From: Pseudarthrobacter phenanthrenivorans
GTDB lineage: Bacteria; Actinomycetota; Actinomycetes; Actinomycetales; Micrococcaceae
NCBI RefSeq assembly: GCF_000813845.1
Contig: NZ_JWTB01000028.1
Location: 1 to 41,767, forward strand
Reading direction: 5' to 3'
Length of the DNA: 41,767 nucleotides
Shown here one piece after another: positions 15,348 to 24,209 of the stretch. The notes beneath the pieces were generated by a model. That model saw nothing but the letters and a program-made list of their open reading frames with translations. It had not been told where the DNA came from and searched no databases. The stretch's first letter is position 1. Each line of letters begins with the position of its first letter. A program made the translations under genes and the position numbers.

Positions 15348-16118
15348 ATGGAACCCGTTGCAGCCGTCCCTGCCCGCCCCGTTGCCCTGGTCACCGGCGC
15401 CGGACGGCTGGAGAACATCGGCGCCGGCATCGCCCGGCAGCTGGCGGCGGACGGCTGGGACCTGGTCATTTCCTACTGGGCCGGCTACGACGCCCGCATG
15501 CCGTGGGGGAGCCAACCCGACGACGTCCTCCGCCTGACCGCCGAGCTCGAAGCCATCGGCGCCACGGTCCATACGCTGCCCGCTGACCTGCAGGACCCCG
15601 CGGTGCCGGACAGGCTCGTCGCCGACGCCGTGCAGCTGGCCGGGCCGCTGCAGGGCCTGGTGCTCAGCCACGCGGAGTCCGTCGACTCGGGCGTCCTGGA
15701 CACCAGCCTGGAATCCTTTGAGCGGCACTTCGCCGTGAACACCCGCGCCAGCTGGCAGCTGATTGCCGCGTTCGCGCGGCAGGCAACGGACGACGGCGGC
15801 GCGGTCGTTGCGCTGACCAGCGACCACACGGCGTTCAACCTTCCGTACGGCGCTTCGAAAGGCGCGCTGGACCGGATCGTGATTGCCGCCGCGCGTGAGC
15901 TGGGCCCGCAGGGGATTTCCGCGAACGTCCTGAACCCTGGTCCGGTGGATACCGGCTGGATGGACGACGAGGTCCGCTCAGCCCTGACGGCGCAGCAGCC
16001 CACCGGCAGGCTGGGTACCCCGGCTGACGTAGCCGCGACCGTGGCGTTCCTGCTCTCCCCGGCCGGCCGCTGGGTTTCGGGGCAGCTGATCAAGGCGGAC
16101 GGCGGGTTCTCGGCCTAG
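15348..16118 (+). CDS. short-chain dehydrogenase/reductase
   Basis: 256 residues, a classical-size SDR using NAD(P)H. The Rossmann entry is altered: TGAGRLENIGAGIAR (16-30) has extra residues compared with TGxxxGIG. Asn131 (FAVNTRASW), Ser158, Tyr167 and Lys171 (LPYGASKGAL) form the likely tetrad. The Ser-to-Tyr distance is nine residues, shorter than the usual twelve to thirteen. The C-terminal NPGPVDTGWMDDEV and WVSGQLIKADGGFSA are normal for the family. Substrate unknown. It follows the HxlR-MFS pair but has its own promoter box. Confidence 0.9.
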   Translation: MEPVAAVPARPVALVTGAGRLENIGAGIARQLAADGWDLVISYWAGYDARMPWGSQPDDVLRLTAELEAIGATVHTLPADLQDPAVPDRLVADAVQLAGPLQGLVLSHAESVDSGVLDTSLESFERHFAVNTRASWQLIAAFARQATDDGGAVVALTSDHTAFNLPYGASKGALDRIVIAAARELGPQGISANVLNPGPVDTGWMDDEVRSALTAQQPTGRLGTPADVAATVAFLLSPAGRWVSGQLIKADGGFSA

Positions 16119-16127
16119 GTCCTGGGG

Positions 16128-17303
16128 TCAGTGGAAAGCGTCGAGGCCTGTGATGTGCCGGCCCAGGACCAGGGTATGCACCTCGTCGGTGCCCTCGTAC
16201 GTCCGCACGGATTCAAGGTTCGCGGCGTGCCGCAGGGGGGAATAGTCCCCGGTGATCCCGTTGCCGCCCAGGATGGTCCGGGCCTCCCGCGCCACCGCTA
16301 TCGCCTCGCGGACGTTGTTGAGCTTCGCCAGCGAAATCTGCTCCGGCCGGAGTGTTCCCGCATCCTTGAGCCGGCCCAGGTGCAGGGCCAGCAGGGTGCC
16401 CTTCTGGATCTCGAGCAGCATGTCCACCAGTTTCTGCTGCGTGAGCTGGTAGCGCGCCAGCGGCTTGCCGAACTGCAGCCGCTCCAGTGAGTAATCCAGT
16501 GCTGCCTCGTAGGAATCCCGGGCGGCGCCCATGGCACCCCACGCGATCCCGTACCGGGCCTCGTTAAGGCAGGTGAACGGGCCGCGGAGCCCGCGCGCAG
16601 CCGGGAGCAGGGCCTCGGGACCCAGCCGGACGTCGTCGAATACCACGTCGCACTGGATGGAGGCGCGCATGGACAGCTTCTGCCGGATGGGCGTGGCCGT
16701 CACGCCCGGCGTGCCGGCGGGCACCAGGAAGCCGTGCACGCCGTCGTCCGTCATGGCCCACACCACCATGACGCCGGCCACCGAGGCCAGTCCGATCCAG
16801 CGCTTGGTGCCGTTGAGCACCCAGCCGGCGCCGTCCCCGCTGCCGTCCCGGACCGCGGAGGTGGCCATGGAGGCAGGGTCCGAACCGGCGGTCGGCTCGG
16901 TCAGGGCGAAGCACCCGATCACCTCCCCGGCGGCCATCCGGGGCAGCCACTCCTGCTTCTGCTCCTCGGAGCCCCAGGTGTGGATGGCGGTCATGGCCAG
17001 CGAACCCTGGACGGAAACAAAGGTGCGGATGCCTGAGTCGCCGGCCTCCAGTTCCATTGCGGCCAGGCCGTAGTCGACGGCGGAGCGGCCCGGGCAGCCG
17101 TAGCCGTCCAGGTGCATGCCCAGGACGCCGAGTTCGCCCAGTTCCTGCGCCAGCTCCAGGGGGAAGACGGCGTCGTCGTACCAGCGGGCGATGTCCGGTT
17201 TAATCCGCTGCCGGGTGAAGTCGCGGACCTTTTGCCGGAGGTCCAGTTCCTCTGCGGACAGCAGGGAATCGAGGTCCAGGACGTCGGACGGGCCGGCGGT
17301 CAT
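16128..17303 (-). CDS. acyl-CoA dehydrogenase, glutaryl-CoA dehydrogenase type
   Basis: 391 residues, an FAD enzyme with the three ACAD domains. The substrate and flavin signature GCFALTEPTAGSDPASM is near 130-146, and YEGTDEVHTLVLGR places the candidate catalytic base at Glu370, as in glutaryl-CoA dehydrogenases; the ending HITGLDAF also fits that subgroup. It would oxidise and decarboxylate glutaryl-CoA to crotonyl-CoA at the end of lysine/tryptophan breakdown. It is the last gene of a four-gene minus-strand operon and overlaps the permease gene by four bases (ATGA), so an amino-acid-derived substrate is consistent. The substrate assignment is by subgroup resemblance. Confidence 0.9.
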   Translation of the reverse strand: MTAGPSDVLDLDSLLSAEELDLRQKVRDFTRQRIKPDIARWYDDAVFPLELAQELGELGVLGMHLDGYGCPGRSAVDYGLAAMELEAGDSGIRTFVSVQGSLAMTAIHTWGSEEQKQEWLPRMAAGEVIGCFALTEPTAGSDPASMATSAVRDGSGDGAGWVLNGTKRWIGLASVAGVMVVWAMTDDGVHGFLVPAGTPGVTATPIRQKLSMRASIQCDVVFDDVRLGPEALLPAARGLRGPFTCLNEARYGIAWGAMGAARDSYEAALDYSLERLQFGKPLARYQLTQQKLVDMLLEIQKGTLLALHLGRLKDAGTLRPEQISLAKLNNVREAIAVAREARTILGGNGITGDYSPLRHAANLESVRTYEGTDEVHTLVLGRHITGLDAFH

Positions 17304-18793
17304 GGCTTTACCTCAAAGTATCCGCGGGTGGAGGGCAGGAACCGGCACACGACGGCGAGCACCGCACCGAGCGCCAGCAGCACCACGCCGCTCACGAAGG
17401 CGCCGCCGATGCCGAAGATCTGTGTGTCGCCGTAGGCCGGGTCCCACATCTGCACGGCCGAGATGAAGAACGCAGCCGTCAGGAGCACCGCACCAAACAG
17501 GGGGAGGATGCCGCGGAACCACAGGTTCCGCGCGGACGCACGCAGTGTTCCCCGGAAGTACCAGAAGCAGGCATAGCCGGTCAGGGCGTAGTAGAAGGCG
17601 ATGAAGAGGCTGATGGCGCTGATGGAGTCCGCCAGCAGGTTCTCGCTCAGGAAACTCATGGCCACGTAGTAGGCCGCGGCGGCACCGCCCATCACCTGGG
17701 TGGAAAAGCCGGGCGTCTGGTTGCGCGGGTGCACCTCGGCGAACCTGGCCGGCAGCGCGCCGTGGACGCCCATGGAGAGCGTCCCGCGGGCCGTGGGCAG
17801 GATGGTGGTCTGCGTCGAGGACAGGACAGACGCCAGCACCGCGACGACGATCAGCCAGCCCCAGGGGCCGAGCACCACGTCCTTCATGGCCAGGAAGACA
17901 TCGTCCTGGTTGGCCTCGTTGCCCAGGCCGATCCCCTCTGAGCCCACGGTGGCGTACATCATCACCAGGAGCGCCACGGAAACGTAGATCGCCACCAGCA
18001 CGAACGCCGATATGACGGCGCCGCGGCCCGGGGTGGTTGCCGGGTTTTCCGTCTCCTCGTTGACCGCCAGGCACGTGTCCCAGCCCCAGTAGATGAACAG
18101 GGCCAGCAAAGCCCCGTGCACCACGGCTCCGGGGTCGGCGAAGGCGCCCACCGGGTTGAACCACTCCACGTCGAAGGCCTGGCCCTCGGGCGGACCGCCA
18201 ACGATGCGGAAGACGATGGCCAGGGCAAAGATGCCCAGCGCGATGTACTGCACATACGTCAGGACCCGCTGGACATGCTCACCCAGCCGGATGCCCCGGT
18301 AGTTCACCAGCGTCATCAGCACGATGAACAGGACCCCGGTCCCGGTGACCAGCAGCGTGTTGCCGGCCAGCGATCCGTCACCCACCAGGAGCCAGAGATA
18401 TTTCCCCGCCACCTGGGCCAGGTTGGCGAGGACCACGATCCCGGCCAGTGCCACGCCCCAGCCGCCGAGCCAGCCGGCCCAGGGACCGAACGCGCGGCGC
18501 GACCAGGTGAAGGTGGTGCCGCAGTCCGGCATGGCGCTGTTGAGCTCGCGGAACGCGTAGGCAATGAACAGGACCGGAATGAACCCGAGCACCAGGACCA
18601 GGGGGGTGTAGTCGCCGTTGACGGCAACAATGAGGCCCAGCGTGGCGGCCAGCGAGTACACCGGTGCGGTGGAGGCCAGCCCCAGCATCACGGAGTCGCC
18701 CAGGTCCAGGATCCCGGCCCGCAGCCCCTTTGCGGGCACCGGGGTGCCGGGCGCGCCTCCGGGGCCGTCCGCCGTCGTCATGTCCGTGCTCAT
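17300..18793 (-). CDS. APC-family amino acid/polyamine permease
   Basis: 497 residues with about twelve membrane segments. The N-terminal region GDSVMLGLASTAPVYSLAAT carries the unwound helix-1 pattern of APC carriers, followed by ELNSAMPDCGTTFTWSRRAFG. The middle loop FIYWGWDTCLAVNEETENPA is characteristic of this amino-acid/polyamine subgroup. The ATG at 18793 has GGGAGC upstream; an earlier open frame to 19102 is only a shadow of the adjoining gene. It lies 13 bp after the ATP-grasp gene and overlaps the dehydrogenase gene. It probably imports an amino acid or polyamine used by the operon (inference). Confidence 0.9.
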   Translation of the reverse strand: MSTDMTTADGPGGAPGTPVPAKGLRAGILDLGDSVMLGLASTAPVYSLAATLGLIVAVNGDYTPLVLVLGFIPVLFIAYAFRELNSAMPDCGTTFTWSRRAFGPWAGWLGGWGVALAGIVVLANLAQVAGKYLWLLVGDGSLAGNTLLVTGTGVLFIVLMTLVNYRGIRLGEHVQRVLTYVQYIALGIFALAIVFRIVGGPPEGQAFDVEWFNPVGAFADPGAVVHGALLALFIYWGWDTCLAVNEETENPATTPGRGAVISAFVLVAIYVSVALLVMMYATVGSEGIGLGNEANQDDVFLAMKDVVLGPWGWLIVVAVLASVLSSTQTTILPTARGTLSMGVHGALPARFAEVHPRNQTPGFSTQVMGGAAAAYYVAMSFLSENLLADSISAISLFIAFYYALTGYACFWYFRGTLRASARNLWFRGILPLFGAVLLTAAFFISAVQMWDPAYGDTQIFGIGGAFVSGVVLLALGAVLAVVCRFLPSTRGYFEVKP

Positions 18794-18806
18794 GCTGCTC
18801 CCGGGT

Positions 18807-20018
18807 TCATAGTGCGGTACCTGCCTTGGTGGAATTGGCCGCCGCCGAAAGCGGCGCCGGCGCGTCAATGGTGTTGGGGACAAAGCGGCAGAAGTAGTCG
18901 GTGACGGGCCCGTCCGACTCGCGGATGCCGCAGCCCACGGATTCGCCGTCCACCACCCAGAGGCCCAGGACAGGATGGTTGCCGTCAAAGTCCGGCAGGG
19001 CGTGGTACTGCTGGTAGCACCAGCCCTCGCGGCCGTAGCCGCCGGGCTGCTCCAGGCGGATGCCGTCGGCGTGGATCCGGATGTTGTCGCCTTCGCGTCC
19101 ATGCAGGGGCTTGGCCACCCATTCCTTGAGCGGACCCGGATCGGACAGGTACGCGGGGAGCAGGTTCGGGTGGTCCGGGTACAGATGCCAGAGCGCGGCC
19201 AGCAGCGCCTTGTTGGAAAGCAGCATCTTCCAGGCCGGTTCCACCCAGCGCGGGTTGTGGGCGCGCTCCAGCAGCCGGTGGCCGAAGGGCTCCTTCATCA
19301 TCAGCTCCCAGGGATAGAGCTTGAAGATGGTGCTGATCAGAAAGTTGTCCAGGTCCACGAAGCGGTTCAGGTTGGGGTCCCAGCCAATATCGGACATGTT
19401 GATGCCGATGGTGGTCCAGCCGGCCTGGCTGGCCACGTCCCGCATGTAGGCGGCCGTCATCCAGTCCTCGCCGGATTCCTCCACTTCCGAATGGGCTACG
19501 TGCAGGGTGCTCATGCCCGTGCGGTACTGGAACTTCTTCCACTGCCGGATCAGGGCCTCATGGATGCCGTTCCACTGGTCCTTCCCCGGGTGGACGTCCT
19601 GCAGCCAGAACCACTGCGCGACGGCGGCCTCGATGAGCCCGGTGGGGGTGTCGGCGTTGTACTCGAGCATCTTGGCCGGGCCGCCCTGCCCGTCGTAGAT
19701 GAAGTCGAACCGGCCGTACACGTCCACGTCGCCGGCCTGCAGGGAGGCCGCTGCCAGCTCAAGGGCCTGGGGACCGATTCCGATGCTGCCCATCGCGCCG
19801 GTGGCCAGGAACCTGGCTGCCTCCAGGCACATCCGGTGCATGTCTTCGGCGGTCTCCTCAAGGGTTTCCACCTCGTCCATGGTGAACTCGTAGTAGGCCG
19901 ATTCGTTCCAGTACTCGATCTTCCGGCCGTCGTCCATGGTGGTGGTGGAGAACACCAGGCCCTGTTCTTCGATCTTCTGCTTCCAGCCGGGGCGGGGCTG
20001 GGAGGACATGCGCTTCAC
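18807..20018 (-). CDS. glutathionylspermidine synthase-like ATP-grasp ligase (YgiC family)
   Basis: 403 residues covering the GSP-synthetase ATP-grasp domain without the amidase half of E. coli Gss. Landmarks in order: YGRFDFIYDGQG, MLEYNADTPTG (about 131-141), DNFLISTIFKLYPWE, EPAWKMLLSNKALLAALW, VAKPLHGREGDNIR and the late strand YQQYHALPDF. These acidic and basic positions are intact, so it is probably active in ATP-dependent amide or peptide bond formation. The substrate of YgiC/YjfC proteins is unknown. The start is GTG at 20018: AGGGGG lies seven bases upstream, better placed than for the ATG at 20009. Only three bases separate it from the YgiB-like gene. Confidence 0.9.
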   Translation of the reverse strand: MKRMSSQPRPGWKQKIEEQGLVFSTTTMDDGRKIEYWNESAYYEFTMDEVETLEETAEDMHRMCLEAARFLATGAMGSIGIGPQALELAAASLQAGDVDVYGRFDFIYDGQGGPAKMLEYNADTPTGLIEAAVAQWFWLQDVHPGKDQWNGIHEALIRQWKKFQYRTGMSTLHVAHSEVEESGEDWMTAAYMRDVASQAGWTTIGINMSDIGWDPNLNRFVDLDNFLISTIFKLYPWELMMKEPFGHRLLERAHNPRWVEPAWKMLLSNKALLAALWHLYPDHPNLLPAYLSDPGPLKEWVAKPLHGREGDNIRIHADGIRLEQPGGYGREGWCYQQYHALPDFDGNHPVLGLWVVDGESVGCGIRESDGPVTDYFCRFVPNTIDAPAPLSAAANSTKAGTAL

Positions 20019-20021
20019 CTG

Positions 20022-20627
20022 TTAACCCCCTGAGACCTTGCCGCCGCCACCGCTTGACCCGCTCTTGGCGCTGGTGCCGAAGCCGCCACGGCTGACCGTG
20101 CCGCCGCTGCTGCTGTAGCCGGTGGACGCCTTGGCGCCGCTGGGGATGGTCCGGGTGTAGTTCGGTGCGGTGGACCGGTTCTGCCCGATCGGCGGAACGC
20201 TTGCCCCGCGGGAGTAGAAGTACCAGGCGTAGACACCGCCGCTGCGGCCGGCCGAACTGTCGCAGTTGGTGTCTGCCACGCGCTCGCCGGTTTCGTCGTT
20301 GAAGCACACCTGCGCGTACTCGGGATCGTCCTCGTTGCTGGCAACCACTGCCGTGATGGTGCCGGCCAGGAGGGCGGTAACACCCAGGCCAACTACCACT
20401 GTGCGCCGCTGGGACCGTTTCTTCCGCGCTGCCGCCTCGTTGAGTTGCTTCTCCCGCTCGCGCGCGAACGGATCCACGGGGGTAACAGGCCCGTTCAGGA
20501 GTTCCGGCCGCAGCTCCGGCTTGGGGACCTGCCAGGGCGGTGGCTTGGCAGGGCTGCCGCCGCTGCTGTCGGTGTTTTCGGGCCCGTTTGCCGGATCCTT
20601 TTCCGGGTCTTTCCCGTTCGAGTCCAC
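20022..20627 (-). CDS. YgiB-like (DUF1190) membrane-anchored protein
   Basis: 201 residues from the GTG at 20627, chosen because GAGGGGGACGCC lies before it; an upstream ATG at 20666 lacks such a site. A Pro/charged cytoplasmic N-terminus ends in AAARKKRSQRRTVVVGLG, with a membrane segment at about residues 76-97. An outer domain with two cysteines follows (QVCFNDETGERVADTNCDSS) and then a Ser/Gly-rich tail. Cys-x-D plus a low-complexity Gly/Ser end matches the YgiB family, which pairs with YgiC in enterobacteria. It opens the operon with ygiC-like, permease and dehydrogenase genes. Function unknown; it could present or receive the ligase product at the envelope. Confidence 0.78.
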   Translation of the reverse strand: MDSNGKDPEKDPANGPENTDSSGGSPAKPPPWQVPKPELRPELLNGPVTPVDPFAREREKQLNEAAARKKRSQRRTVVVGLGVTALLAGTITAVVASNEDDPEYAQVCFNDETGERVADTNCDSSAGRSGGVYAWYFYSRGASVPPIGQNRSTAPNYTRTIPSGAKASTGYSSSGGTVSRGGFGTSAKSGSSGGGGKVSGG

Positions 20628-20795
20628 GGCGTCCCCCTCAGTTGTTAAACGGTTTGGGCGCAGCACTGCACCCCCACATGCAAGTCTCGAATCAGCGTAG
20701 TCCCTGGCGGTGCGGCCCGCGAGCAGGAACCCGCCCCGGCAGCAGGGGAGAGGTGCCCATGGCCGGCGCCGGGCGGCGGTGCAGCGGGAAAACCC

Positions 20796-20801
20796 TAGAC
20801 T
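20796..20801 (+). promoter_or_regulatory. -10 box TAGACT, MOSC gene
   Basis: GATGCC lies between it and the ATG at 20808. Confidence 0.55.
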
Positions 20802-20807
20802 GATGCC

Positions 20808-21461
20808 ATGGAATCAGGTTCTGTGCTTGCCGTCTGCCGCGTCCACCAGCTCCTCGGTGACCAGGGCAGCGTGGGCGTCACGGCCATCGACAAACGCCCG
20901 GCCAGGGGTCCCGTCAAGGTCCATAAGCTGGGCCTCCGCGGCGACGTCCAGGCCAACCGGGTGCACCACGGCGGGGAAGACCAGGCTGTCTACGCCTATT
21001 CCCAGGACGACGCCGATTTCTGGGCAGGCGCCCTGGGCCGTGAGCTGCCGCCGGGAATTTTCGGGGAGAACCTGCGGGTGTCCGGCATCGAAGCCACCCA
21101 CGCCGTGATTGGGGAACGCTGGAAAGTGGGGACCGACGTCGAGCTGGAGGTCACCTCGCCCAGGGTTCCCTGCGCCACCTTCCAGCGGCGAATGAAGGAA
21201 CCCCAATGGGTGAAGCGCTTCACCGAGGAAGGCCGGGTGGGGGCGTACCTGCGGGTGATCCGCACCGGCAGCATCCAGGCGGGGGATCCCATCGAGCGGA
21301 CGTTCGTCCCGCGCCACGGCATCACCATCGGCAGATGGTTCAGCGAGCCGGATGCAGACGTGGTCGCGGCCCTGCGGGGTGCCGAAGCCGACGGCGAGAT
21401 CCGGCTGCAGGACGAATACCACACCAAGTTCGGGGTGCTGCTGCGCCGGCTGGGGCAGTAG
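20808..21461 (+). CDS. MOSC domain protein (YiiM-like)
   Basis: 217 residues. The MOSC core spans about 35-165: VHKLGLRGDVQANRVHHGGE, then PPGIFGENLRVSGI and the strand with the absolutely conserved cysteine, Cys122 in TSPRVPCATFQRR. YiiM-type MOSC proteins bind molybdenum cofactor and reduce N-hydroxylated purines such as 6-N-hydroxylaminopurine in E. coli; that role here is inferred from the family. Normal length, ATG start, single gene with its own promoter box, transcribed toward the helicase gene 394 bp away. Confidence 0.92.
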   Translation: MESGSVLAVCRVHQLLGDQGSVGVTAIDKRPARGPVKVHKLGLRGDVQANRVHHGGEDQAVYAYSQDDADFWAGALGRELPPGIFGENLRVSGIEATHAVIGERWKVGTDVELEVTSPRVPCATFQRRMKEPQWVKRFTEEGRVGAYLRVIRTGSIQAGDPIERTFVPRHGITIGRWFSEPDADVVAALRGAEADGEIRLQDEYHTKFGVLLRRLGQ

Positions 21462-21517
21462 CAGCCCCGCCCGGGCGCGGCATGTGCGCAAGCTCACCGC
21501 CGCCGTCGTCCGTCCGA

Positions 21518-21548
21518 TTGGCACCGTGGCACCTGCGTGCCTTACACT
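21518..21548 (+). promoter_or_regulatory. possible promoter of the RNA helicase gene
   Basis: TTGGCA (21518-21523) and TACACT (21543-21548) with a 19-base spacer, slightly long. It would give a leader of about 300 bases. Confidence 0.35.
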
Positions 21549-21855
21549 TGAAACATCCCCCACTCCGGAAATCCCTTATTCCTGCCCAATTTTTGAGGCA
21601 GGACTGGCAAGTGTTGGGGCCCGCGCAAGCGATGCGGGCATTTTCATAGGGAGAGCCGGCTAAAGAAAACGCTGTACAGACTGCTGGGATAGCAGCCAAG
21701 AGATGCAGCGCGAAGTCCTGCCATGGGATTGCGAAAGCGCCGGACTTCTGTGACCGGCCGGTCAACGTTTGCCCGGCACCATCGGCACGTGTACTGCGGC
21801 TCCGCTCACCTCGGGTAGTGCCGCCTGGCCCCCTATGGATGAGGAACATCTCCCT
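21549..21855 (+). promoter_or_regulatory. long structured 5' leader of the DEAD-box helicase gene
   Basis: No gene is visible between the MOSC stop and the helicase start. The leader holds GCCCGC-N9-GCGGGC followed by ATTTTC (21619-21645), an attenuator-like hairpin. CTGCT-GGGAT-AGCAG follows at about 21677-21691, and there are several GC-rich segments before GAGGAAC near the ATG. Long leaders are common on cold-shock helicase genes and can mediate autoregulation; that is inference here. Confidence 0.45.
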
Positions 21856-23901
21856 ATGCCCGAAAACCTGAACGAAACCACCGCTGTCATCGAAGAAGCT
21901 CCCGTGGCGGCCGCTGAGGCTCCCGCAGCCGCTCCGGCCGGTGAAGCCCCTGAAGCTCCCGCAGCCGCGCAGGCCCAGCAGGATGACGAAAACACCGTGA
22001 AGTTCGCCGACCTCGGCATCGACGGCCGCGTCCTGGCCGCCCTGCAGGATGTCGGCTACGAAAAGCCCTCACCCATCCAGGCAGCCACCATCCCGCTGCT
22101 GCTCGAAGGCCGCGACGTCGTTGGCCTGGCCCAGACCGGTACCGGCAAGACTGCAGCATTCGCAGTGCCGGCGCTGTCCCGCCTGGCCGAACTCCACGAC
22201 CTCAACGGCCCGTCCCGCAAGACCCAGGCCCTGGTCCTGGCCCCCACCCGCGAGCTGGCCCTGCAGGTTGCCGAGGCCTTCACCTCCTACGCCAAGCACA
22301 TCGATGACTTCACCGTGCTGCCCGTCTACGGCGGCTCCGCCTACGGTCCCCAGCTGGCCGGCCTGCGCCGCGGCGCCCAGGTGGTTGTTGGCACCCCCGG
22401 CCGCGTGATCGACCACATCGCCAAGGGATCCCTTGACCTGTCCGAACTGCAGTACCTGGTGCTCGACGAGGCCGACGAGATGCTGCGCATGGGCTTCGCC
22501 GAAGACGTGGAGCAGATCTTCCAGCAGACCCCCGAGGACCGCCAGGTTGCCCTGTTCTCGGCCACCATGCCCAGCCAGATCCGCCGGATGTCCAAGCAGT
22601 ACCTGAACGACCCCGCCGAGATCTCGGTCAAGACCAAGACCTCCACGGGCACCAACATCCGCCAGCGCTACCTGCAGGTCATGGGCCCGCACAAGCTGGA
22701 CGCGCTGACCCGCATCCTTGAGGTTGAGGAATTCGACGGCGTCATCGCCTTCGTGCGCACCAAGATGGCCACCGAGGACCTGGCTGACAAGCTGAAGTCC
22801 CGCGGTTTCCAGGCTGCCGCCATCAACGGCGACATCCCGCAGCAGCAGCGCGAGCGCACCGTTGACGCGCTGAAGGAAGGCCGCATCGACATCCTGGTGG
22901 CCACCGACGTCGCCGCCCGCGGCCTGGACGTGGAGCGCATCAGCCACGTGGTCAACTACGACATCCCGCACGACACCGAGTCCTACGTGCACCGGATCGG
23001 CCGCACCGGCCGCGCCGGCCGCAACGGCGACGCGATCCTGTTCATGACGCCGCGCGAGAAGTACCTGCTGCGCGCCATCGAAAAGGCCACCCGCCAGCCG
23101 GTGGAGCAGATGCACCTGCCCACCGCCGAGACCGTGAACACGCTGCGCTTGGGCAAGTTCGCCGAGCGCATCACCGAGACCCTTGAATCCGAGGACGTCT
23201 CGATGTTCCGCGACCTGATCGCTTCCTACGAGGAAGAGCACAAGGTGCCGGCAGCAGAAATCGCTGCGGCACTGGCCGTCATGGCACAGGGCGGGCAGCC
23301 GCTGCTGGTCAAGGAACTGCCTGCTGCTCCCGAGTTCCAGAAGCGCGAACGCTCCAAGGACGGCTTCGGCTCCCGCGGGCCGACCCGTGCACTGACGGAG
23401 GGCAACGCCACCTACCGCATCGCGGTGGGCCGGCGCCAGCGGGTCATGCCCGGCTCGATCGTGGGCGCCATCGCCAACGAGGGCGGCATCTCCTCCGCCC
23501 AGATCGGCGGCATCGACATCCGCTCGGACCACTCCCTGGTGGAGCTGCCCGCGGACCTGAGCGCCGAGCAGCTGCGTGCACTGTCCCGCACCCGGATCGG
23601 CGGTGAGCTGATCCACCTCGAGCTGGACAACGGCCGCAAGCCCTCCGGTGACCGTGGCGCCTACCAGGGCAACCGCGGCGGCAACTTCAAGGGCAACGGC
23701 GGCTTCAAGAAGGAATTCCGGAAGAACGACGGCGAGCGGTCCTCCGCCGACCGCGGCGGCCGTTCCTACAGCGACCGTTCCGAGCGTTCCTTCAGCGACC
23801 GTGGTGACTCCCGCTTCGCCGGCCACGGCGATGGCTCCCGCAAGCCCCGCAGCGCCGGTGACAGCGGCCACCGCGATTTCAACCGCAAGGGCAAGTGGTA
23901 A
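21856..23901 (+). CDS. DEAD-box ATP-dependent RNA helicase (DeaD/CsdA type)
   Basis: 681 residues. An acidic Ala/Pro-rich N-terminus (1-45) precedes the Q-motif region (FADLGIDGRVL, PSPIQAATIP), Walker A AQTGTGKT (92-99), PTRELA, TPGR, DEAD (204-207), SAT, and the second RecA domain ending HRIGRTGRAGR. A DbpA/CsdA-type RNA-binding domain follows (ATYRIAVGRRQRVMPGSIVG through RIGGELIHLEL) and then a basic Arg/Ser/Gly-rich tail suited to RNA contact. It unwinds RNA in ribosome assembly and cold adaptation. The ATG at 21856 follows GAGGAAC; an upstream in-frame ATG at 21835 is an alternative. A GC-rich terminator follows. Confidence 0.96.
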   Translation: MPENLNETTAVIEEAPVAAAEAPAAAPAGEAPEAPAAAQAQQDDENTVKFADLGIDGRVLAALQDVGYEKPSPIQAATIPLLLEGRDVVGLAQTGTGKTAAFAVPALSRLAELHDLNGPSRKTQALVLAPTRELALQVAEAFTSYAKHIDDFTVLPVYGGSAYGPQLAGLRRGAQVVVGTPGRVIDHIAKGSLDLSELQYLVLDEADEMLRMGFAEDVEQIFQQTPEDRQVALFSATMPSQIRRMSKQYLNDPAEISVKTKTSTGTNIRQRYLQVMGPHKLDALTRILEVEEFDGVIAFVRTKMATEDLADKLKSRGFQAAAINGDIPQQQRERTVDALKEGRIDILVATDVAARGLDVERISHVVNYDIPHDTESYVHRIGRTGRAGRNGDAILFMTPREKYLLRAIEKATRQPVEQMHLPTAETVNTLRLGKFAERITETLESEDVSMFRDLIASYEEEHKVPAAEIAAALAVMAQGGQPLLVKELPAAPEFQKRERSKDGFGSRGPTRALTEGNATYRIAVGRRQRVMPGSIVGAIANEGGISSAQIGGIDIRSDHSLVELPADLSAEQLRALSRTRIGGELIHLELDNGRKPSGDRGAYQGNRGGNFKGNGGFKKEFRKNDGERSSADRGGRSYSDRSERSFSDRGDSRFAGHGDGSRKPRSAGDSGHRDFNRKGKW

Positions 23902-23931
23902 ACCTTCCGCACGTTGAGTAATTGACGACGT

Positions 23932-23966
23932 CGATGGGCCGGCTTTCGAGCCGGCCCATCGGCATT
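23932..23966 (+). terminator. terminator after the helicase gene
   Basis: Perfect 13-bp stem CGATGGGCCGGCT/AGCCGGCCCATCG with a TTCG tetraloop, followed by a short GCATTT. The 240 bases from here to the tRNA promoter show no gene. Confidence 0.82.
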
Positions 23967-24169
23967 TAACCGGGGGCCAGGTCCTCCCGGTGTGGGGCTC
24001 GACACATTTGGCGCCCAAGACCCCGGTGAGGGGCCCCGGGCGGCGGCTTCCGCCGTCGTACGCCCGCCGCTCCATGGCCTCCCCAGGCCCGGAATCCCGC
24101 GGAATTTCCACCGACAAGCGCCAGGAAAAGTGCGCGATTCCGGATCGTGGGAGCACCCGGAGGGCCGAT

Positions 24170-24198
24170 TTGTTGGTGCGGAAATCTTCCGGTAGAGT
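24170..24198 (+). promoter_or_regulatory. promoter of the tRNA-Thr/tRNA-Met pair
   Basis: TTGTTG (24170-24175) and TAGAGT (24193-24198) with an ideal 17-base spacer, 11 bases before tRNA-Thr. Confidence 0.7.
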
Positions 24199-24209
24199 AT
24201 TTACTCGTT

